This document shows positions 18,310 to 28,131 of a stretch of DNA of 64,000 nt, one piece after another. Under the pieces are notes generated by a model. It worked only from the letters and a program-made list of their open reading frames with translations, ran no database searches and was not told the origin of the DNA. The first letter of the stretch is position 1, and every line of letters begins with the position of its first letter. This DNA comes from Pusillimonas sp. T7-7 (GTDB lineage Bacteria > Pseudomonadota > Gammaproteobacteria > Burkholderiales > Burkholderiaceae_B): assembly GCF_000209655.1 (NCBI RefSeq), contig NC_015458.1, positions 1,736,001 through 1,800,000 of the forward strand, written 5' to 3'. Position numbers and translations under genes: made by a program.

Positions 18310-19575
18310 CTAGGCCACGCTGCGGCCCGCATCGTCCGATAACGCGCCAGTCGACTCCACGAGTTCCGCCGCTTCGTCATTCGACATTGGCGTCACACCT
18401 TCAATGACGGGAGTCACCAGCTCAACGACTTTACTTCGTGACAACATGCCCAGGAACTCATCGTCGTCACCCGTTACCGCCAGGGGCTCCGTGCTTCGCA
18501 GCAAACGTGCCAGGACTTCATCCAGGCCAGCTGTTGCAGGCACCGATGCCATATCCTGAACATAGCGTGCTATATCGCGCGCACCCTCTTTGACAGCGCG
18601 GTCTGCCGCAGAGCGGGTAAGAACGCCTGCCAGCCGTTTGCCATCGAGTACGGCGGCGTAGTCGAAATTCAAGCCAGCCATGCGCTCGGCGGCATGAGCA
18701 GGGCGGGAGCGCATGGTCAGGGTCAGCGAAGGCGCATTACATGCATGCGTGGCATTCAGTACCTTGCCGCGATTAACGTCCTGCAGGAAAGACTGGACAT
18801 AGTCATCGGCTGGCGCCAGCAAAATATCTTCTGGCGTGCCTTCCTGAATCAGTTCGCCGTCTTTCAGGATGGCTATGCGATTGCCCAGGCGCAGCGCTTC
18901 ATCCAGGTCGTGCGTGATGAAGACAATGGTTTTATTCAGTTGCGCCTGCAATTGCAACAGCTGGTCCTGCATTTCACGTCGTATCAGGGGGTCGAGCGCC
19001 GAAAAAGCTTCGTCCATCAACAGGATTTCAGCGTCGGTAGCCAGCGCCCTGGCCAACCCCACCCGTTGCTGCATGCCGCCGGACAACTGGTGCGGATACT
19101 GGTTTTCGAAACCCGCAAGCCCGACCTGTTCGAGCCAGTGTTGGGCGCGCTGACGGCGTTCCGCCTTGTTCATGCCCTGAACTTTAAGGCCGTATGCCAC
19201 ATTCTCGATGACGGTACGATGCGGGAACAGGCCAAAGCGCTGGAACACCATGCTCATTTTTTGCTGGCGGAACTTTTCCAGCGCCGACTTGCTCAGCGTG
19301 ACCACATCGACATCGTCGACCAATATCTGCCCCGCGCTGGGTTCAATCAAACGATTGAAATGCCTGATGAGCGTGGACTTTCCGGAGCCGGACAAGCCCA
19401 TGATGACATAAATACTGCCTTCTTCAATCGACAGGCTGATGTCGCGCAGTCCCAGCGTGTGTCCGCTTTTGGCAAGCAGCTCTTCCTTGCTGATGCCCTG
19501 CCTGGCTGCATCCAGCCATCGCTCTGGCCTGGATCCGAATATCTTGAAAATATTGCGTACTTCGATTTTGCTCAT
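18310..19575 (-). CDS. proV: Glycine betaine/proline ABC transporter ATP-binding protein
   Basis: ATPase of a betaine importer, 421 residues, cytoplasmic. Walker A GLSGSGKST (60-68), signature LSGGMQQR (164-171), Walker B LLMDEA (186-190) with catalytic E189, and the family N-terminal extension (KIFGSRPERW) are all present. A C-terminal CBS pair (about 285-400), used by ProV/OpuA for ionic-strength sensing, is present but diverged. The ATG at 19575 is preceded by GGAGCCTGAC and lies one base after the proW stop. An upstream in-frame ATG at 19638 would overlap proW deeply. Third gene in the proX-proW-proV order. Confidence 0.95.
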   Translation of the reverse strand: MSKIEVRNIFKIFGSRPERWLDAARQGISKEELLAKSGHTLGLRDISLSIEEGSIYVIMGLSGSGKSTLIRHFNRLIEPSAGQILVDDVDVVTLSKSALEKFRQQKMSMVFQRFGLFPHRTVIENVAYGLKVQGMNKAERRQRAQHWLEQVGLAGFENQYPHQLSGGMQQRVGLARALATDAEILLMDEAFSALDPLIRREMQDQLLQLQAQLNKTIVFITHDLDEALRLGNRIAILKDGELIQEGTPEDILLAPADDYVQSFLQDVNRGKVLNATHACNAPSLTLTMRSRPAHAAERMAGLNFDYAAVLDGKRLAGVLTRSAADRAVKEGARDIARYVQDMASVPATAGLDEVLARLLRSTEPLAVTGDDDEFLGMLSRSKVVELVTPVIEGVTPMSNDEAAELVESTGALSDDAGRSVA

Positions 19576-19576
19576 G

Positions 19577-20428
19577 TCAGGCTCCTTTTTGTTGACGACG
19601 CCCGAACTCTTGCGTAATACGATCGAACACAATGGCAATAATTACAATACCCAGGCCGGCCAGTACACCTCGGCCAACCTGCAAGCGATTGATGCCCTGC
19701 AAAACCTCGTAACCCAGACCCTTTACTCCTATCATGGAAGCAATCACCACCATGGCCAGCGCCATCATGGTCGTCTGGTTTACACCAGCCATGATGTTGG
19801 GCATGGCCAGTGGAAGCTGCACGCCGAACAATTGCTTGGCCCGATTTGCGCCGAAAGCCCGTGACGCCTCCAGGACCTCGGAGTCGACCAAGCGTATGCC
19901 CAAATCAGTCAGCCTGATGACGGGAGGGACCGCATAGATGATGGTGGCGATGATCGCGGCGATCTTCCCCAGGTTGAACAGCATGACTACCGGAATCAGG
20001 TAGACGAAGCTGGGCATGGTCTGCATGACGTCCAGCACAGGCAGCATGATGGTGCGCAGCCATTTGAAACTGGCCATCAATATGCCCATGGGTATGCCTA
20101 TGCCAACAGAAATAATGACGGCGACAATCATGAGGGACAGCGTCTGCATGGCAGCATCCCACAGCCCTATAAAGCCGATCAGGCACAGCATGGCGCCGAT
20201 GAAAAATGTGAATCCGATGCGGCGGCTGGCCAGCCAGGCCAGGCCCATGACAACAAGCACCACCGCCCACCAGGGCGAATAGCGCACGATTTGGTCCATC
20301 CAGATCAAGACATCCAGCAAAGGCTGGGTCAGTGCCCGCAGCAGTTCCGAATAGTTGGAAACGATATTGCCGACAAAATCGTCAATGGGCGCGCGTAGCG
20401 CACGGGGCGCTATAAATTCTGGAAACAT
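19577..20428 (-). CDS. proW: Glycine betaine/proline ABC transporter permease
   Basis: Inner-membrane permease, 283 residues. It has a periplasmic-facing N-terminal stretch, then about six membrane segments, and the EAA-type loop around EVLEASRAFGANRAKQLFGVQLPLAMPNI (about 185-212), which couples to ProV. GGAG lies upstream of the ATG. It is 136 bp downstream of proX with two stem-loops in the gap, and one base upstream of proV. Confidence 0.94.
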   Translation of the reverse strand: MFPEFIAPRALRAPIDDFVGNIVSNYSELLRALTQPLLDVLIWMDQIVRYSPWWAVVLVVMGLAWLASRRIGFTFFIGAMLCLIGFIGLWDAAMQTLSLMIVAVIISVGIGIPMGILMASFKWLRTIMLPVLDVMQTMPSFVYLIPVVMLFNLGKIAAIIATIIYAVPPVIRLTDLGIRLVDSEVLEASRAFGANRAKQLFGVQLPLAMPNIMAGVNQTTMMALAMVVIASMIGVKGLGYEVLQGINRLQVGRGVLAGLGIVIIAIVFDRITQEFGRRQQKGA

Positions 20429-20485
20429 GAAAGAAGCTCCGTAAAACTCGTCGAGACAGCGAACCGTCAGGCCCGCTGTCTGTGA

Positions 20486-20539
20486 AACCGGCCTTGGCCG
20501 GTTGCCCTAAGCCGCCCGAGCCGATTCAGATCGGGCGGC
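20486..20539 (-). other. Two stem-loops between proX and proW
   Basis: The first is a perfect 8-base stem AACCGGCC (20486-20493) with GGCCGGTT (20496-20503). The second is a perfect 9-base stem GCCGCCCGA (20511-20519) with TCGGGCGGC (20531-20539). Neither has a T run. Such structures often protect the upstream binding-protein message from decay or partly stop transcription, which would give more ProX than ProW and ProV. Confidence 0.6.
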
Positions 20540-20564
20540 ACCAAGGCAAGATGGAAGACGAGTA

Positions 20565-21632
20565 CTAAAGAGCGGCTTTTACACGCTCGGCGACGTCGGC
20601 AGGCACCCATGCGCTCCAGACATCAGATTGATTTTGCAGAAACCACTGGGCGGTGGCATCGGGCTCGGCCTCGTTTTCTTCCATATAGGCCATGGCTTGG
20701 TCCATGACGGGCAATGGCACGGCTACTTTGGACAGGAACTCGGTCAGCTTGGGCGCATCTTGCGTAAACTGGGTGGTGACTGCCGTAAAGACCGGATTAT
20801 CGGGATAAGCGCTGGGCTCCGGGTTAGCGCAATTGGGGTCAGTTAGGCAAGCATGCTTTTCTTTATCGTAGGCCGGCAGTTCAAGCTTGACCAAGTCCAG
20901 GGAACCGACCAGGGGCGTTGGATACCAATAATAGAAAACAACATTTTCCTTACGCTTGTAGGCGGCAGTCAGTGCGGCTTTCTGGGTAGCGCCGGTGCCA
21001 GGCGAGAACAGAGTGAAGGTGTCGCCCAGACCCAGGGCCTTGAACAGGTTTCCGCTGACCACTTCGCAGCCCCAGCCTGCCGGGCAGCCATAGAAACGGC
21101 CCTTGCTGGGCTCTTCGGGATCTTTGAACTCATCTTTGAACTTGGGGAGGTCAGAGGCTTTTTTAAGTTCAGGCAGGCGTTCGGCCGTGTATTTCGGAAT
21201 AAACCAAGCCTCGCCACCCATATAAATATCGCCTATGCGCTTGACTTTGCCGGTGGCTTCAGCCTTTTCCCAGGGTTCGGCAACGCTGTTCAACCAGATT
21301 TCGGTATTGATATCAAGATCACCGCGCTCCAGCGCGGCCAGGGCCGGCAGGGTTTCGGTGGGCAAGACTTCAGACTTGCAGCCGTAGCCCTTGTCGGCGA
21401 TGAATCGCTCGACCTCGACCAGGACCAGGTTGGATTCCCAGTTCATGCCGCCAAACTTGATGGGACGATCCAGTTCGCAAGCGGGGCCGTCAGCCGCTTG
21501 CGCGACATTGCCTGCAGCGCTCAGGCCGAGCGCTGCAGCAGCCAGGCCAAGTCCGATGGCTGTTTTCTTGAAAGATGATGGAATGGCGTCCATGAGGGAC
21601 GTGCGATGTGAAGGGCTCACATTTAAAGACAT
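20565..21632 (-). CDS. proX: Glycine betaine ABC transporter substrate-binding protein
   Basis: Periplasmic betaine-binding protein, 355 residues. An N-terminal leader ends AQA-ADGPACE (cleavage near 47), followed by the OpuAC/ProX-type domain. The conserved GGEAWFIP and YYWYPTPL regions supply aromatic residues of the type that cage quaternary amines. An ideal ribosome site AAGGAGG sits 9 bp upstream of the ATG at 21632. An ATG further upstream (21728) would add an Arg-rich stretch ahead of the leader. First gene of proXWV and probably osmotically induced, though no specific operator was recognised. Confidence 0.94.
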   Translation of the reverse strand: MSLNVSPSHRTSLMDAIPSSFKKTAIGLGLAAAALGLSAAGNVAQAADGPACELDRPIKFGGMNWESNLVLVEVERFIADKGYGCKSEVLPTETLPALAALERGDLDINTEIWLNSVAEPWEKAEATGKVKRIGDIYMGGEAWFIPKYTAERLPELKKASDLPKFKDEFKDPEEPSKGRFYGCPAGWGCEVVSGNLFKALGLGDTFTLFSPGTGATQKAALTAAYKRKENVVFYYWYPTPLVGSLDLVKLELPAYDKEKHACLTDPNCANPEPSAYPDNPVFTAVTTQFTQDAPKLTEFLSKVAVPLPVMDQAMAYMEENEAEPDATAQWFLQNQSDVWSAWVPADVAERVKAAL

Positions 21633-21966
21633 GGCTGTTTGCCTCCTTAAGTTGCGTGGACGCATCACGACAGCACGATGCGCCAGGGCTAAGGGGGTGT
21701 GCGGAAGACGGGGGTGCCGCCGATACATACCGACACTAGCGTGAAGAGTACCAAGTACTCATTGACAGGTAATGGGGTCGAACTGACCCACCATACGCCA
21801 GAATTGAAAAAAACCAGGCCAGCCCGGGCCAGCCTGGTAATGTGCTGCATTTTATAAGCTTTGAACGCTAAATGTAAACGGGCGTTAACCCGGCCATGCG
21901 AGGAAGGCTTTATCAGCCGCCTCTACCCCTATATGCGCTGCCATGCTTGCTCGAAAGCCTTTGGAG
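21633..21966. other. 334-bp region between proX and cfa
   Basis: No gene is seen. It holds the cfa terminator (21807-21838) and the proX leader. A 6-base inverted repeat GAGTAC/GTACTC with a 3-base gap (21746-21760) lies in the probable proX promoter region and could be an operator. I could not place clear -35 and -10 boxes for proX. Confidence 0.45.
21807..21838 (-). terminator. Intrinsic terminator of cfa
   Basis: On the minus strand: ACCAGGC ... GCCTGGT (stem arms 21838-21832 and 21819-21813) with a GC-rich interior, followed by a run of seven T (complement of 21807-21813). It lies about 130 bp after the cfa stop. Confidence 0.8.
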
Positions 21967-23223
21967 TCAAGGCGTATAAATATAGTCGCGGCGCCAGGGG
22001 TAAGCAATATCGGTCGGGTAGTCCAGCTCGTCGCTGCGCCCATGGCCGCGAGACTGCGCCAGCACCTGATGCAGCGCGATCCAGCCGTGCTCGAAGCCCA
22101 TTGCGCAACCTGCCAGATAGATGCGGTAGGCGCGTAGCGAGCGTTCTCCGTTTTCGGCGCTGAGGGTCTGACGCGCCTGGGGCAGTTTCGCTTCAAGCGC
22201 ATCGCTCCAGGCCCACAGGGTGCGGGCGTAGTGCGGACGCAGGTTTTCGATATCGAGATCTTCAAGGCCCCCATTGGCCAGGTGCTCGAGCACATGACTG
22301 ATGTGGGTGAGTTCGCCGCCAGGAAAAATGTACTTTTCAATGAACTCGCCCATGCCGGCGCCCAGCTCGGCGTTATCGACGCCGCCTGCGGTAATACCGT
22401 GATTCATGATGAGCCCGCCCGGACGCAACAAGCGCCTGAGCTTGGAAAAATACCCATCAAGCTGGGCCCGGCCCACATGCTCGAACATGCCTACCGAGGC
22501 AATTTTGTCGTAGGGTGTGCTTTCATCGAGTTTGCGATAGTCGAGCAGCTCCATGCGCACCCGGCCGCCCAAACCTTTTTCTTCGATGAGCCGGTTAACG
22601 TAGGCATGCTGGTTCTTGGACAGCGTAATACCTGTGGCATCAACACCATAATGCTCGGCTGCCCACAACAACAGACCGCCCCAGCCAGCACCTACGTCCA
22701 GGAAGCGCTCGCCCTGGCTCAGCCTGAGCTTGCGACAGATATGGTCAAGCTTGGCCTCTTGTGCCTGGGCCACATTCATATCGGGGGTCTTGAAGTAGCC
22801 GCAGGAATAGACCCGACGCGGATCCAGCCATAAACCATAGAAATCGTCGGAAAGGTCGTAATGGAACTGAATTTGCCGCTCATCGCGGTCAATGGAGTGA
22901 CGCCATACCGAGACCAGGCGGCGGATCAGTTCGGTCAGTTTGCCCACGCGCGCCGCTTCGATGGGAGACCCCGGCAATATGGCCACGGCAAGCCGCATCA
23001 GGTCGCGCATGGACCCGTCGATATCGAACTTGCCTTCGACATAGTCCTCGCCCAACGCCCCCACCTGCCCTGTGGCCAGGTGCGCCAGCGTGGAGCGATC
23101 TTTGACAATAAGGTGTATCTCGGCATTGGGATCCCCCACCGTGTGACCATCTGGCATGGTCAGCTGTACAGGCAGGGGCAATGATGCCAGCTTAGTTTCA
23201 ACAATAGACAAAACCGAACTCAA
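21967..23223 (-). CDS. cfa: Cyclopropane-fatty-acyl-phospholipid synthase
   Basis: SAM-dependent enzyme that adds a methylene bridge to unsaturated acyl chains of membrane phospholipids, 418 residues. It has an N-terminal lipid-binding domain (about 15-110), then the methyltransferase domain with FLDVGAGWGG (174-183), the family motif YSCGYF with C141, and the late FIEKYIFPGGELT. The start codon is TTG, supported by GAGGAG about 7 bp upstream. It is usually made in stationary phase or acid stress, and its proximity to proXWV fits a stress theme. It is divergent from the exporter gene at 23381. Confidence 0.95.
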   Translation of the reverse strand: MSSVLSIVETKLASLPLPVQLTMPDGHTVGDPNAEIHLIVKDRSTLAHLATGQVGALGEDYVEGKFDIDGSMRDLMRLAVAILPGSPIEAARVGKLTELIRRLVSVWRHSIDRDERQIQFHYDLSDDFYGLWLDPRRVYSCGYFKTPDMNVAQAQEAKLDHICRKLRLSQGERFLDVGAGWGGLLLWAAEHYGVDATGITLSKNQHAYVNRLIEEKGLGGRVRMELLDYRKLDESTPYDKIASVGMFEHVGRAQLDGYFSKLRRLLRPGGLIMNHGITAGGVDNAELGAGMGEFIEKYIFPGGELTHISHVLEHLANGGLEDLDIENLRPHYARTLWAWSDALEAKLPQARQTLSAENGERSLRAYRIYLAGCAMGFEHGWIALHQVLAQSRGHGRSDELDYPTDIAYPWRRDYIYTP

Positions 23224-23380
23224 GACCGACTCCTCTTAGTAAAAAATGCCGGAAAACATGGCGTCATCGTTTTTTGAAAAGGAAAATTGATACTGTTCGA
23301 GCATGCTAAGATGCCACACAATACTACTATACAAAAACACCTTTCTCCCTCTGTTGCGCGCATGCCGCAACACTCTCCAG

Positions 23381-24601
23381 ATGCACCAGATGCCCCCGCA
23401 GCAAAACACCCTGACCACCATCCCCTCCTGGCTCATCCTGATGGGACTGCTGACCGCCATAGGGCCGCTGGCTATCGATATGTATTTGCCGGCCTTTCCT
23501 GCCATCGCGCAAGGGCTGGGCGCCACACACGGAGACGTTGAACGCACCCTGGCCAGCTATCTGCTGGGGCTGGCCCTGGCCCAACTGTTCTACGGACCGC
23601 TTGCAGATCGCTACGGACGCAAGAAACCCCTGATGCTGGGCTTGGCAATCTATACCGTGGCCGCTATCGCTTGCGGCTACACCAACGATATCGAACACCT
23701 GGGTTTCTGGCGTGTGGTCCAGGCCTTCGGGGGCGCGGCAGGCATCGTCATTCCCCGGGCAGTGATCCGAGACAACTTCGATACCCGCGACGCCTCCAAA
23801 GCCTTGTCTCTGCTCATGCTGGTCATGGGCGTTACCCCTATACTGGCGCCGATCCTGGGCGGACAGGTACTGGTTTTCGCGAGCTGGCGCGGCATATTCG
23901 CCATCATGGCGGCTTGCAGCGCCCTGCTATTGGCAGCGGTGGCGCTGACCATGCGCGAGACCCTCCAGCCGGAGAAAGTGATACCCCTTGGCGCAAGAGT
24001 CATCGCCCGCAATTACCTGGCATTGCTGGGGCACAAGCGCTTTATGTGCTACACCCTGGCGGGCGGCTTTGGGGCAGCCGGTATGTTCAGCTATATTGCG
24101 GGCTCACCACGCATCTTCATCGACATCTACCAAGTCGATCCGCGCTACTTCGGACTGCTGTTCGGACTGAATGCAGCCGCCCTTATTATTGCGGCGCAAG
24201 TCAGCGCACGTCTGCTCAGTCGGCATACCCCCGAAAAACTGCTGCGCCCCGCGCAAATCATATTGGCCGGCGTCACCCTGGTGGCCGTTGCCCTGACGCT
24301 GGCCAATGCCATCAACCTGCTGTCGCTGATGGTCTGCCTGATGATCTTCATGGCCAGCCAGGGCTTCGTCAACCCCAACTCCGCCGCGCTTTCCCTGCGC
24401 GAGCAAGGCCACCGCCTGGGGGCTGCGTCAGCCATGATGGGCGCCCTGCAAATGCTTTGCGGCGCAGGTGCGGGATTGGCCGTGAGCTCTTGGCAATCTC
24501 CCACAGCCCTGCCTTTGACGGCCATACTGGCGTTCTGCGCCTGCCTGTCGTGGTTTTTTGGACGCATGGCACTTAGGACCGCAGCCAAACCACTTGATTA
24601 A
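23381..24601 (+). CDS. Bcr/CflA family MFS drug exporter
   Basis: Twelve-segment proton antiporter of the DHA1 Bcr/CflA group, 406 residues from the chosen ATG. The first segment (LILMGLLTAIGPLAIDMYLPAFP) carries the family D in LAIDMYLP. The loop 2-3 motif is GPLADRYGRKKPL, and the segment 5 motif GVTPILAPILGG is present. E. coli members export bicyclomycin, sulfonamides or cysteine. ATG 23381 or 23390 starts the conserved part. An earlier in-frame ATG at 23303 lies in the AT-rich promoter stretch. It is divergent from cfa, with no adjacent regulator. Confidence 0.88.
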   Translation: MHQMPPQQNTLTTIPSWLILMGLLTAIGPLAIDMYLPAFPAIAQGLGATHGDVERTLASYLLGLALAQLFYGPLADRYGRKKPLMLGLAIYTVAAIACGYTNDIEHLGFWRVVQAFGGAAGIVIPRAVIRDNFDTRDASKALSLLMLVMGVTPILAPILGGQVLVFASWRGIFAIMAACSALLLAAVALTMRETLQPEKVIPLGARVIARNYLALLGHKRFMCYTLAGGFGAAGMFSYIAGSPRIFIDIYQVDPRYFGLLFGLNAAALIIAAQVSARLLSRHTPEKLLRPAQIILAGVTLVAVALTLANAINLLSLMVCLMIFMASQGFVNPNSAALSLREQGHRLGAASAMMGALQMLCGAGAGLAVSSWQSPTALPLTAILAFCACLSWFFGRMALRTAAKPLD

Positions 24602-24623
24602 ATTTGGCGTTTCGTATTAGAAT
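24594..24623 (+). promoter_or_regulatory. Candidate rpmB-rpmG promoter
   Basis: TTGATT (24594-24599), 18-bp spacer, TAGAAT (24618-24623). The TTAGAATGCT core (24617-24626) is the same as in the rpmE2 promoter. The -35 lies within the last codons of the exporter gene. It would give a leader of about 160 bases. Confidence 0.55.
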
Positions 24624-24791
24624 GCTAGGCTCTTTCGGCTTACGCCGGACCTGGTATATGCTTTGCCAGGGCATGCATTGAATGAAGTAGCAGGTTTTCA
24701 GGTGGTTCGCATACGCATTCCCACCGGCAAATAAAACGTTTGCACCTTGCATGTTTTTTTAAGCACATTACATAAATCAAGAGGTATGACC

Positions 24792-25028
24792 ATGGCACGC
24801 GTATGCCAAGTTACCGGCAAAGGCCCAATGGTGGGCAACAATGTTTCGCACGCAAACAATAAAACCAAGCGTCGCTTTTTACCTAACTTGCAATCGCGCC
24901 GTTTCTGGGTTGAAAGCGAAAACCGCTGGGTCCGCCTGCGCGTTTCGACCAGTGCGCTGCGCACTATCGACAAGAACGGTATCGACTCCGTCCTGGCCGA
25001 CATGCGCGCCCGTGGCGAGCAGGTTTAA
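24792..25028 (+). CDS. rpmB: 50S ribosomal protein L28
   Basis: Ribosomal protein L28, 78 residues, beginning [20 protein letters not shown] and containing KRRFLPNLQ, all diagnostic. The ATG at 24792 begins the conserved sequence. The upstream in-frame ATG at 24747 would add 15 unconserved residues. A GAGG-type site precedes it. It is followed 34 bp later by rpmG, the usual pairing. Confidence 0.97.
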   Translation: MARVCQVTGKGPMVGNNVSHANNKTKRRFLPNLQSRRFWVESENRWVRLRVSTSALRTIDKNGIDSVLADMRARGEQV

Positions 25029-25062
25029 GCCCTCGCCAACGATCTAACTTCAGGAGCTCAAC

Positions 25063-25233
25063 ATGGCAACAAAAGGCGTTCGCGAGAAAATCAAACTCGA
25101 ATCCACTGCCGGCACCGGTCACTTCTACACGACCACCAAGAACAAACGCAACATGCCCGAGAAAATGCTGATCAAAAAATTTGATCCCGTTGTTCGCAAG
25201 CACGTTGACTACAAAGAAATCAAGCTCAAGTAA
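25063..25233 (+). CDS. rpmG: 50S ribosomal protein L33
   Basis: Ribosomal protein L33, 56 residues, starting [15 protein letters not shown] and ending [11 protein letters not shown]. It contains the family motif [12 protein letters not shown] and has no zinc-binding cysteines, so it is the zinc-free form, as with the L31 in this window. AGGAG lies 6 bp before the ATG. Second gene of rpmB-rpmG, followed by an intrinsic terminator. Confidence 0.97.
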   Translation: MATKGVREKIKLESTAGTGHFYTTTKNKRNMPEKMLIKKFDPVVRKHVDYKEIKLK

Positions 25234-25314
25234 CGAGCCCGGAAAGGCGCAGGCCTTTCGCACGAACCCGGCCTAAGCCGGACACCCGTACGAACCTCAG
25301 CGTCCACCCGCAAA

Positions 25315-25337
25315 CCCTGCTCAGGCAGGGTTTTTTT
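25315..25337 (+). terminator. Intrinsic terminator of rpmB-rpmG
   Basis: CCCTGC (25315-25320), TCAG loop, GCAGGG (25325-25330), followed by seven T (25331-25337). Confidence 0.92.
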
Positions 25338-25465
25338 CTGCCCGCATGCAGCGACGCCGTCCATAAAGCCGACTTCAGGCATGTGGCCCGCAAGCTGGTC
25401 ACCCCCTTGCCGATTGCATCTTATAATGCATGGTTTGCATAACCTCTTTACGAACACTGGATCAC

Positions 25466-28123
25466 ATGCAGGAACGCTACAGCCCGAACGACGTCGAAAA
25501 AGCCTCACACGATAACTGGGAGGCGCGCGACGCATATCGCGTCACCGAACATGCCAAGGCGGCTGATGGCTCCAGCAAACCCAAGTTCTATGCCTGCTCC
25601 ATGCTGCCTTACCCCAGCGGCAAGCTGCACATGGGTCACGTGCGCAACTACACCATCAACGACATGATGGCGCGACAACTGCGCATGCGCGGCTATAACG
25701 TACTCATGCCCATGGGATGGGACGCTTTTGGCATGCCCGCTGAAAATGCGGCCATCAAATCCCAGGTTCCCCCGGCCAAATGGACGTACGACAACATCGC
25801 TTACATGAAGAAGCAGATGAAAGCCATGGGCCTGGCTATCGACTGGTCGCGCGAAATGTGCGCCTGCGATCCCAAATACTACAAATGGAATCAGTGGCTG
25901 TTCCTGCAGATGCTCGAAAAAGGTATCGCCTATCGTAAAACCCAGGTCGTCAACTGGGATCCCGTTGACCAGACTGTGCTCGCCAATGAACAGGTCATAG
26001 ACGGCCGTGGCTGGCGCTCTGGCGCCTTGGTCGAAAAACGCGAAATTCCAGGCTATTACCTACGCATTACCGACTACGCCGAAGAACTCTTGGGCAAGGT
26101 CCAGGACGGCCTGCCCGGCTGGCCTGAACGCGTACGCCTGATGCAGGAAAACTGGATAGGCAAAAGCGAAGGCGTGCGCTTTGCTTTCACGCACGATATC
26201 AAAAACTCGTCCGGCAACTTGATACAAGACGGACGCATGTACGTGTTCACCACGCGCGCCGATACCATCATGGGTGTGACCTTCTGTGCGGTGGCGCCTG
26301 AACACCCCCTGGCCACACATGCGGCGCAAAGCAACCCTGAGCTGGCCGCTTTCATCGAGTCCTGCAAGCAAGGCGGCACCACCGAGGCCGAGATGGCCGC
26401 GCGCGAAAAAGAAGGCCTGCCAACCGGTTTGTCCGTCACCCACCCCATCACAGGCGAACCTGTGCCGGTGTGGGTAGGCAACTATGTGCTCATGAGCTAT
26501 GGCGACGGCGCCGTCATGGGGGTTCCCGCTCACGACGAACGCGACTTCGCTTTCGCAAAAAAATATGCTCTGCCCATTCAGGACGTGATTGCGGTTCAGG
26601 GCAAGACCTATTCCACCGAGCAATGGCAAGACTGGTACGGCGACAAGCAGCAGGGGCAAACCGTCAATTCAGGCCACTACGACGGTTTGAGCCACCCCCA
26701 GGCTGTCGACGCTGTTGCCGCCGACCTTGTTGCCAAAGGCCTGGGCGAAAAGCAGACCACATGGCGTCTACGCGACTGGGGCATATCGCGCCAGCGCTAT
26801 TGGGGTACGCCCATACCTATTATTCACTGCCCCGACTGCGGTCCGGTGCCTGTGCCCGAACAAGACCTGCCCGTCGTGCTGCCCGACGATCTCATTCCCG
26901 ACGGCAGCGGCAATCCGCTGACCAAGCACGAAGGCTTTCTGTCCTGCCACTGCCCCAAGTGCGGCACGGCGGCACGGCGCGAAACCGATACCATGGACAC
27001 CTTTGTGGATTCGTCCTGGTATTTCATGCGCTATACCTCGCCAGACAACGACGGCGCCATGGTCGACGAGCGCAACGATTACTGGATGCCCATGGACCAG
27101 TACATCGGCGGCATCGAGCACGCTGTGCTGCATCTGCTGTATGCCCGCTTCTGGACGCGCGTGATGCGCGACCTGGGTCTGCTCAAATTCGACGAACCCT
27201 TTACCAAACTGCTGTGCCAGGGCATGGTGCTGAACCATATTTATTCGCGCAAGAACGCAAAAGGCGGCATCGAATATTTCTGGCCCGAAGAGGTCGAGAA
27301 CCAGTATGACGGCAAAGGCGCCATTATCGGCGCCAAGCTGCATTCTGACGGCTCGGCGGTGCAATACGGCGGCATCGGCACCATGTCGAAATCCAAGAAC
27401 AATGGCGTTGATCCGCAATCGCTGATCGACTCGATGGGGGCCGATACAGCCCGCCTGTTCGTCATGTTTGCCAGCCCCCCGGAACAAACACTGGAATGGT
27501 CTGATTCAGGCGTCGAAGGCGCCAATCGTTACCTACGCCGCCTATGGTCGTTCTGTCACAACAAGCAGGCCGATATACAGCAAGGCATCAAGCCCGACAC
27601 CGATTGGTCCGGCGCCGACGATGCCTCCAAAGGCCTGCGCCGCGAGATCCATACGCTGCTCAAGATGGCCGATTACGATTATCAGCGCATTCAGTACAAC
27701 ACCGTCGTATCCACCTGCATGAAAATGTTGAATGCACTGGAATCGGCGTCGCTGGCCAACACACCGGTGGCCCAAGCCGCCCTGGCCGAAACCACGTCGA
27801 TGTTGCTGCGTGTGCTCTACCCCGTCGTGCCGCATATTACCTGGCAGCTCTGGCAAGACCTGGGCTACAGCCAGGTTTACGGCGACCTGCTCGACGCGCC
27901 CTGGCCTACCGTCGATGAAGCGGCACTGGTTGCCGACGAAATCGAACTTATGCTGCAAGTCAACGGCAAGCTGCGTGGCTCGTTGCTGGTCGCCAATGGC
28001 GCCGAAAAGTCCCAGATCGAGCAAATGGCCGCCAGCCACGAAGCAACCCTGCGCTTTCTTGAAGGCCGTCCCGCCAAACGGGTTATTGTCGTGCCCGGCA
28101 AGCTGGTCAATATCGTCGGGTAA
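25466..28123 (+). CDS. leuS: Leucyl-tRNA synthetase
   Basis: Class I aminoacyl-tRNA synthetase charging tRNA-Leu, 885 residues. The HIGH-type motif is HMGH (55-58) within [15 protein letters not shown], and the KMSKS-type motif is MSKSK (640-644). The editing domain inserted in the Rossmann fold carries the [11 protein letters not shown] and HDERD motifs. Four zinc-type cysteines occur in the insertion (HCPDCG and CHCPKCG). The ATG at 25466 starts the conserved end ([11 protein letters not shown]). A TATAAT at 25422-25427 is a likely -10, but no good -35 was found. First gene of a long plus-strand run. Confidence 0.98.
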   Translation: MQERYSPNDVEKASHDNWEARDAYRVTEHAKAADGSSKPKFYACSMLPYPSGKLHMGHVRNYTINDMMARQLRMRGYNVLMPMGWDAFGMPAENAAIKSQVPPAKWTYDNIAYMKKQMKAMGLAIDWSREMCACDPKYYKWNQWLFLQMLEKGIAYRKTQVVNWDPVDQTVLANEQVIDGRGWRSGALVEKREIPGYYLRITDYAEELLGKVQDGLPGWPERVRLMQENWIGKSEGVRFAFTHDIKNSSGNLIQDGRMYVFTTRADTIMGVTFCAVAPEHPLATHAAQSNPELAAFIESCKQGGTTEAEMAAREKEGLPTGLSVTHPITGEPVPVWVGNYVLMSYGDGAVMGVPAHDERDFAFAKKYALPIQDVIAVQGKTYSTEQWQDWYGDKQQGQTVNSGHYDGLSHPQAVDAVAADLVAKGLGEKQTTWRLRDWGISRQRYWGTPIPIIHCPDCGPVPVPEQDLPVVLPDDLIPDGSGNPLTKHEGFLSCHCPKCGTAARRETDTMDTFVDSSWYFMRYTSPDNDGAMVDERNDYWMPMDQYIGGIEHAVLHLLYARFWTRVMRDLGLLKFDEPFTKLLCQGMVLNHIYSRKNAKGGIEYFWPEEVENQYDGKGAIIGAKLHSDGSAVQYGGIGTMSKSKNNGVDPQSLIDSMGADTARLFVMFASPPEQTLEWSDSGVEGANRYLRRLWSFCHNKQADIQQGIKPDTDWSGADDASKGLRREIHTLLKMADYDYQRIQYNTVVSTCMKMLNALESASLANTPVAQAALAETTSMLLRVLYPVVPHITWQLWQDLGYSQVYGDLLDAPWPTVDEAALVADEIELMLQVNGKLRGSLLVANGAEKSQIEQMAASHEATLRFLEGRPAKRVIVVPGKLVNIVG

Positions 28124-28131
28124 AATCAGGC

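Noticed and set aside
16947-18407. 486-codon frame in a second register over the MATE gene
   Set aside because: Composition is rich in Arg, His and Pro, typical of an out-of-frame reading of high-GC coding DNA. The MATE frame has membrane segments and family motifs.
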